Below, piece by piece: positions 6,783-9,602 of a DNA stretch of 9,602 bases. Under the pieces are notes generated by a model. The model saw only the letters and a list, made by a program, of their open reading frames with translations, did no database searches and was not told the origin of the DNA. The DNA is from an uncultured Austwickia sp. Lineage in GTDB: Bacteria; Actinomycetota; Actinomycetes; Actinomycetales; Dermatophilaceae. A program made the position numbers and the translations under genes. Numbering within the stretch: position 1 is the first letter of the stretch; each line of letters begins with the position of its first letter. The DNA lies in assembly GCA_934678955.1 (NCBI GenBank), contig CAKUSI010000137.1, positions 1-9,602 of the forward strand, read 5' to 3'.

Positions 6783-6841
6783 CGCACGGCCGCTGGATCC
6801 GGGAGGGATCGCGAATGCAACTGACAAACAGGTGAACTCAT
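6779..6841 (-). CDS. Possible 20-codon leader ORF
   Basis: An ATG at 6841 opens a 20-residue frame (MSSPVCQLHSRSLPDPAAVR) that ends in TGA at 6781-6779, overlapping the ATG of the membrane-protein gene (6782) in an ATGA arrangement. The candidate promoter just upstream would start transcription within a few bases of this ATG. A real leader peptide could couple translation to the next gene. A frame this short can occur by chance, and no homologue is recognised. Confidence 0.3.
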   Translation of the reverse strand: MSSPVCQLHSRSLPDPAAVR

Positions 6842-6851
6842 GATGGCCGCC

Positions 6852-6881
6852 AGCTTAACGACAGCCGTCGCCGGCCGTCAG
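6852..6881 (-). promoter_or_regulatory. Candidate promoter of the membrane-protein gene
   Basis: On the minus strand CTGACG (6881-6876) and TAAGCT (6857-6852) are 18 bp apart, close to the vegetative TTGACN/TANNNT consensus. The predicted start is near 6845, just before the leader ORF. This suggests the membrane-protein gene need not depend on read-through from mshC. Confidence 0.45.
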
Positions 6882-6920
6882 CGGGCTGCCGCGACTCGAC
6901 GCGATCGTCTGTGTCGCCGC

Positions 6921-6937
6921 AGGCCCGCCGCGGGCCT
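6921..6937 (-). terminator. Hairpin at the mshC stop
   Basis: AGGCCCG/CGGGCCT, a perfect 7-bp stem with a CCG loop (CGG on the transcript strand), begins in the last base of the mshC TGA. It could terminate or stabilise the DUF3090-SCO1664-mshC transcript. There is no T-run after it. Confidence 0.6.
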
Positions 6938-8220
6938 CACCGAAGGCGGACGCCGAGCAGGGAGTCGGCGAGACGGGCCACGAGCGCAGGAGAGTCCGGC
7001 TCGCCTCGCTGCTCCGGTCCGGACGGAGACTCCTGCAGGGCCTGAGTGACCCAGGCGTCGATCGCGGCCAGCGCGGCGGGCGTGTCAAGGTCGTCCGCGA
7101 GGGCGGCGCGTACGGCGTCCAACGTGTCCTGCGCCGGAGGGCCGGCGTCCCGGGAGGTGGCGGCGCGCCACCGCTCGAGGCGTTCCTTGCCTGTGACCAG
7201 GTCGGCGTCGGTCCACTCCCAGTCGGTGCCGTGGTGGTGGTCCAGGAGCGCCAGCCGGATCGCCATCGGGTCCACCCCGTCAGCGCGCAGCGCGCTGACC
7301 AGCACGAGGTTGCCGCGGGACTTGCTCATCTTGGCGCCCTCGTAGCCCACCATCGCCTGGTGCACGAACGCGTCCGCGAATGGCCGCCGGTCGGTGAGGG
7401 CGCTGGCCTGGACGGCGCTCATCTCGTGGTGGGGGAAGATCAGGTCGGTTCCCCCACCCTGTACGTCGAACCCCATGCCGAGGTATTCCAAGGCGATGGC
7501 CGTGCATTCGATGTGCCACCCGGGCCGCCCTTCCCCGAGGTCCGCCGAGGGCCAGGAGGGTTCCCCGGGCCGGGCGGCGCGCCACAGGAGGGGGTCGAAG
7601 CGGCTCCGCTTGCCGGCCCGCTGCGGATCGCCGCCGCGGTCGGCGAACACCTCGTCCATCGCCGCGTGGTCCCAGCAGCTGGTCGAGCCGAAGTCGGGTT
7701 GCTGGGCCAGGTCCAGGTAGACGTCCTCGCGCGCCCCGTCGCCCGCCGCCTCGTCGTCGGGGAGAGGAAGCCGGTATGCCAGGCCGCGCGCCAGCAGCTC
7801 GGACACCTCGGCCTCGATCATCGGCAGCGACTCCACGACCCCGATGTAGTGGTCGGGCGGGATCACCCGCAACGCGGCCATGTCGTCGCGGAAGAGCTGG
7901 GTCTCGCGGGCGGCGAGGTCGCGCCAGTCGACCCCGTCGCGCTCGGCCCGGGCGAGGAGGGGGTCATCCACGTCGGTGACGTTCTGCACGTAGACCACGT
8001 CGTGCCCCGCATCGCGGAGCGCCCGGTTGAGGACGTCGAAGGTGACGTACGTGGCGGCATGGCCGAGGTGTGTCGCGTCGTACGGGGTGATGCCGCAGAC
8101 ATACATGCGAGCCAGCGGTCCCGGGGTCAGCTGTACGCGCCCCCGCGCCGAATCCACGACCGTGGGAACGGGGCCGGAGCCGGGCAGGTCGGGCAGGTCG
8201 GGCAGTTCCCAGGCGATCAC
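6937..8220 (-). CDS. mshC: Cysteine:GlcN-Ins ligase of mycothiol synthesis
   Basis: MshC uses ATP to join cysteine to the amino group of 1-D-myo-inosityl glucosamine, the third dedicated step of mycothiol synthesis, in the cytoplasm. The 427-residue protein is built like a short cysteinyl-tRNA synthetase. CGITPYDATHLGHA at 42-55 holds the first zinc Cys (Cys42) and the HIGH-type HLGH. GWHIEC ends in Cys239. GGGTDLIFPHHE supplies His264. KMSKSRGN at 297-304 is the KMSKS loop. The THLGHA and GITPYD forms and the lack of a long anticodon-binding domain favour MshC over CysS. A 9-bp tandem repeat near the start encodes LPDLPDLPG. GTG at 8220 is the start: AGGTAGG stands 9 nt before it, and a TAGGCT -10-like element overlaps that site. 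It is last in a minus-strand row with the SCO1664-like and DUF3090 genes, 57 nt after the former. Confidence 0.96.
   Translation of the reverse strand: MIAWELPDLPDLPGSGPVPTVVDSARGRVQLTPGPLARMYVCGITPYDATHLGHAATYVTFDVLNRALRDAGHDVVYVQNVTDVDDPLLARAERDGVDWRDLAARETQLFRDDMAALRVIPPDHYIGVVESLPMIEAEVSELLARGLAYRLPLPDDEAAGDGAREDVYLDLAQQPDFGSTSCWDHAAMDEVFADRGGDPQRAGKRSRFDPLLWRAARPGEPSWPSADLGEGRPGWHIECTAIALEYLGMGFDVQGGGTDLIFPHHEMSAVQASALTDRRPFADAFVHQAMVGYEGAKMSKSRGNLVLVSALRADGVDPMAIRLALLDHHHGTDWEWTDADLVTGKERLERWRAATSRDAGPPAQDTLDAVRAALADDLDTPAALAAIDAWVTQALQESPSGPEQRGEPDSPALVARLADSLLGVRLR
8181..8204. repeat. 9-bp tandem repeat inside mshC
   Basis: CGGGCAGGT occurs at 8181-8189 and 8190-8198, with a partial third copy to 8204. 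On the coding strand it gives the repeated LPD of residues 6-13 of MshC. It lies in the variable N-terminus before the catalytic core, and it could change copy number by slippage without breaking the frame. Confidence 0.7.
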
Positions 8221-8227
8221 GCAGGGC

Positions 8228-8256
8228 AGCCTACCTGCGGCGAATCGTGCCCCCGA
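8228..8256 (-). promoter_or_regulatory. mshC start region: RBS and possible promoter
   Basis: On the minus strand AGGTAGG (8236-8230) lies 9 nt before the GTG at 8220 and can serve as a Shine-Dalgarno. TAGGCT (8233-8228) ends 7 nt before the same GTG, as in leaderless promoters. TCGGGG (8256-8251) lies 17 bp further upstream, the same hexamer and spacing as in the candidate metH promoter. mshC may thus have its own leaderless transcript in addition to read-through from upstream. Confidence 0.4.
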
Positions 8257-8279
8257 GGCAGCCTGCCGCGGCGCTGCCT
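8256..8279 (-). other. Inverted repeat between the SCO1664-like gene and mshC
   Basis: AGGCAGC (8256-8262) and GCTGCCT (8273-8279) form a perfect 7-bp dyad around a 10-nt GC-rich loop. It overlaps the TAG of the upstream gene and abuts the TCGGGG element. It may be an attenuating hairpin or an operator of mshC. Confidence 0.45.
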
Positions 8280-9252
8280 AGAGCGGGGGCCAGGGGATCG
8301 CGTGCCAATCGGGGGCGGGGCTCGGGAAGATGCCTCCCGCGAGGAGCCGGTCGACGCGCAGGTGCAAGGCGTCGATCTCGGCGGGGGTCAGGTGTGCGCG
8401 AAGGCGGGCGGTGAGCCCCCGGACCCCGTGTTCGTCGAGGGCGGCGCGCAGCCGCCGCAGCCGCGCCACGTCCTCGGCCGGGAGGGGGTTCCCCTCCCAG
8501 CCCCACAGGATCGTGCGCAGCTTGTCCTGGGCGTGCAGGCTCACGCCGTGGTCGATGCCCCACAGGCTGCCGTCGTCGTCGCGCAGCAGGTGGCAGCCCT
8601 TGCGGTCGGTGTTGTTCAGGACGGCGTCCAGTACGGCGATGGACGCCAGCTCGGGCGTGTCGGCGTGGGCGACGACCACCGCGGTCCCGTCGGGCAGCCG
8701 CGCCGGCAGCACGGGAAGCCACGTCTGTTCGACGTCGTGGGTGGCGACCACGGCCACGACCCGGGGGTCGGGCGGGGGGCGGGACGCGCGGCGGGCGTCC
8801 GGATCCTCGAGGGCGTCGGGATCGAGGGGTATGCCCAGCGGGGGCGGCCCGACCCAGCGCTGCAGCGAGCCGGGTCCGCGGGGCCCGTCGCGGAGCACGG
8901 TCGCGGGGACGACCCCCCACCCGCCGGCGCGGTCGATCAGGCAGGCCGCGACCTCACGGTCGGCCAGCGTGCCGTCGGGGAAGTCCCACAAGGGGCGCTC
9001 GGCGCGGATCGGCTTGTAGACCGCATAACCGCTGCGCGGCCCCTGTCCCGGAGCCGACTGCCCGAGTCCGGCGACCCTGACGAGCAGGACCCCGTTGGAG
9101 GCATCCGCGAGCCTGCCGACCACCGTGACCTCTCCTTGTCGCAGCGCCTCGAAGGCGGCGGCGTCGACGGCGCTCAGCGCGTCCTGCTCCCCCAGCGATG
9201 GCTGGGCAGTGCGCTGTCGGCCGCTCTCACGGTCGTTCTGATCGGAAACCAT
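8278..9252 (-). CDS. SCO1664-family protein with kinase-like fold
   Basis: This 324-residue protein matches the actinobacterial SCO1664 family, usually annotated only by that name and sometimes as a PI3/4-kinase-like protein. Visible landmarks are GYAVYKPIRAERPLWDFPDG at 75-94 with Lys80 as candidate ATP-binding lysine, Glu100 in ADREVAA, VLDAVLNNTDRKGCHLL at 207-223 resembling a kinase catalytic loop (Asp209, Asn214, Asp216), and GIDHGV at 232-237 in the place of a DFG-type metal-binding motif (Asp234). KLRTILWGWEG at 244-254 is characteristic. A Pro/Asp-rich insertion lies at about 137-165. No membrane segment is visible. Substrate and activity are unknown, and kinase activity is inference from fold-like motifs. 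It starts with ATG 11 nt after the DUF3090 stop, with a weak AGG in front, so translational coupling is likely. Its stop is 57 nt from mshC. The repeated pairing with mshC and DUF3090 suggests a shared process. Confidence 0.85.
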   Translation of the reverse strand: MVSDQNDRESGRQRTAQPSLGEQDALSAVDAAAFEALRQGEVTVVGRLADASNGVLLVRVAGLGQSAPGQGPRSGYAVYKPIRAERPLWDFPDGTLADREVAACLIDRAGGWGVVPATVLRDGPRGPGSLQRWVGPPPLGIPLDPDALEDPDARRASRPPPDPRVVAVVATHDVEQTWLPVLPARLPDGTAVVVAHADTPELASIAVLDAVLNNTDRKGCHLLRDDDGSLWGIDHGVSLHAQDKLRTILWGWEGNPLPAEDVARLRRLRAALDEHGVRGLTARLRAHLTPAEIDALHLRVDRLLAGGIFPSPAPDWHAIPWPPL

Positions 9253-9263
9253 GGACGGCCTGG

Positions 9264-9602
9264 TCAGCGTCGGTACCCGTTCGCCCGCGGGCAGATGTGT
9301 CCACCCGGATCGATGGGTCCCGCGCAGAACGGACAGTGCGGTCGGCCCGCCGAGACCACCTGGCGGCTGCGCCGCGCGAACGCCCGCGCCATGGCTGCCG
9401 GCATCGTGACCCGCAGCACCAGCTGGGTGGGGTCGGTGGCGGGGTCCTCGGCCAGCTCGCCGCTCGTGGCCAGCTCTTCGACGTCCGCGATGTCGAACGC
9501 GTCGCCGACAGCGTGCATCTCCAGGACCACCTGCTCGGCGGTGCCGTCCCAGCTCAGGCCCATCGTTCCGACCCGGAACTCCTCCTCCAGCGGGGTGTCC
9601 AG
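9264..9602 (-). CDS. DUF3090 family protein, 5' end outside the window
   Basis: Only the last 112 residues are visible, and the frame is open to the right edge. The family is about 190 residues long as I recall it. The visible part begins LDTPLEEEFRVGTMGLSWDG and ends in GRPHCPFCAGPIDPGGHICPRANGYRR. That tail is characteristic of DUF3090: CxxC followed by HIC, a small zinc-knuckle-like cluster with one Cys fewer than a standard ribbon. An internal ATG at 9563 is not taken as the start because strongly conserved family sequence precedes it. Function is unknown. In the neighbourhood as I recall it from other actinomycetes, a histidine-phosphatase gene comes next upstream. The stop lies 11 nt before the SCO1664-like gene, so the two are almost surely co-transcribed. 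Confidence 0.9.
   Translation of the reverse strand: MDTPLEEEFRVGTMGLSWDGTAEQVVLEMHAVGDAFDIADVEELATSGELAEDPATDPTQLVLRVTMPAAMARAFARRSRQVVSAGRPHCPFCAGPIDPGGHICPRANGYRR

Noticed and set aside
6783..6827. TTG at 6827 as the start of the membrane-protein gene
   Set aside because: It has no clear Shine-Dalgarno and would add only polar residues. The ATG at 6782 overlaps the stop of the leader frame. It cannot be fully excluded.
6937..8220. Cysteinyl-tRNA synthetase instead of mshC
   Set aside because: The CGITPYDATHLGHA signature, the length of 427 residues and the gene context fit MshC. A longer anticodon-binding C-terminus is absent.

Overview
The window is very GC-rich DNA with G/C at most third codon positions. 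It carries mshC, the mycothiol-pathway ligase, so the source is almost certainly an actinomycete (Actinomycetota). The order metH / PAC2-type gene / mshC / SCO1664-type gene / DUF3090 is, from memory, the conserved chromosomal neighbourhood seen in Mycobacterium (around Rv2124c-Rv2135c) and Streptomyces (around SCO1657-SCO1665). This is therefore mostly core genome. The species cannot be named from the sequence.

Layout. (1) 1-588 holds no convincing gene. It contains two arrays: six tandem copies of a 52-bp unit (1-312), each with a CCGCCC-AY-GGGCGG dyad, and a degenerate array of about eight 20-bp units (about 315-501) that reverses orientation near position 445 and forms a strong imperfect hairpin there. 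(2) 589-4945, minus strand: metH (cobalamin-dependent methionine synthase), followed after 25 nt by a small HAD hydrolase gene, probably one operon. (3) 4946-5140 is a divergent promoter region between metH and a plus-strand PAC2/ParJ-like gene (5141-5986), which looks leaderless. (4) 5987-6014 is a short convergent gap with a hairpin. (5) 6015-6782, minus strand: an unrecognised six-helix membrane protein with conserved-looking acidic and His residues, preceded by a possible 20-codon leader ORF that overlaps its start by ATGA. (6) 6937-9602, minus strand: DUF3090 (5' end off the right edge), an SCO1664-family kinase-like protein and mshC, all in one direction with gaps of 11 and 57 nt. A compact hairpin lies directly at the mshC stop.

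Together the known genes touch sulfur and one-carbon metabolism: methionine regeneration by MetH and cysteine ligation to GlcN-Ins by MshC. Around them are conserved actinobacterial genes of poorly known function (PAC2/ParJ-like, SCO1664-like, DUF3090). The least explained material is the pair of phased repeat arrays at the left end. The membrane protein and the conserved kinase-like/DUF3090 pair come next.
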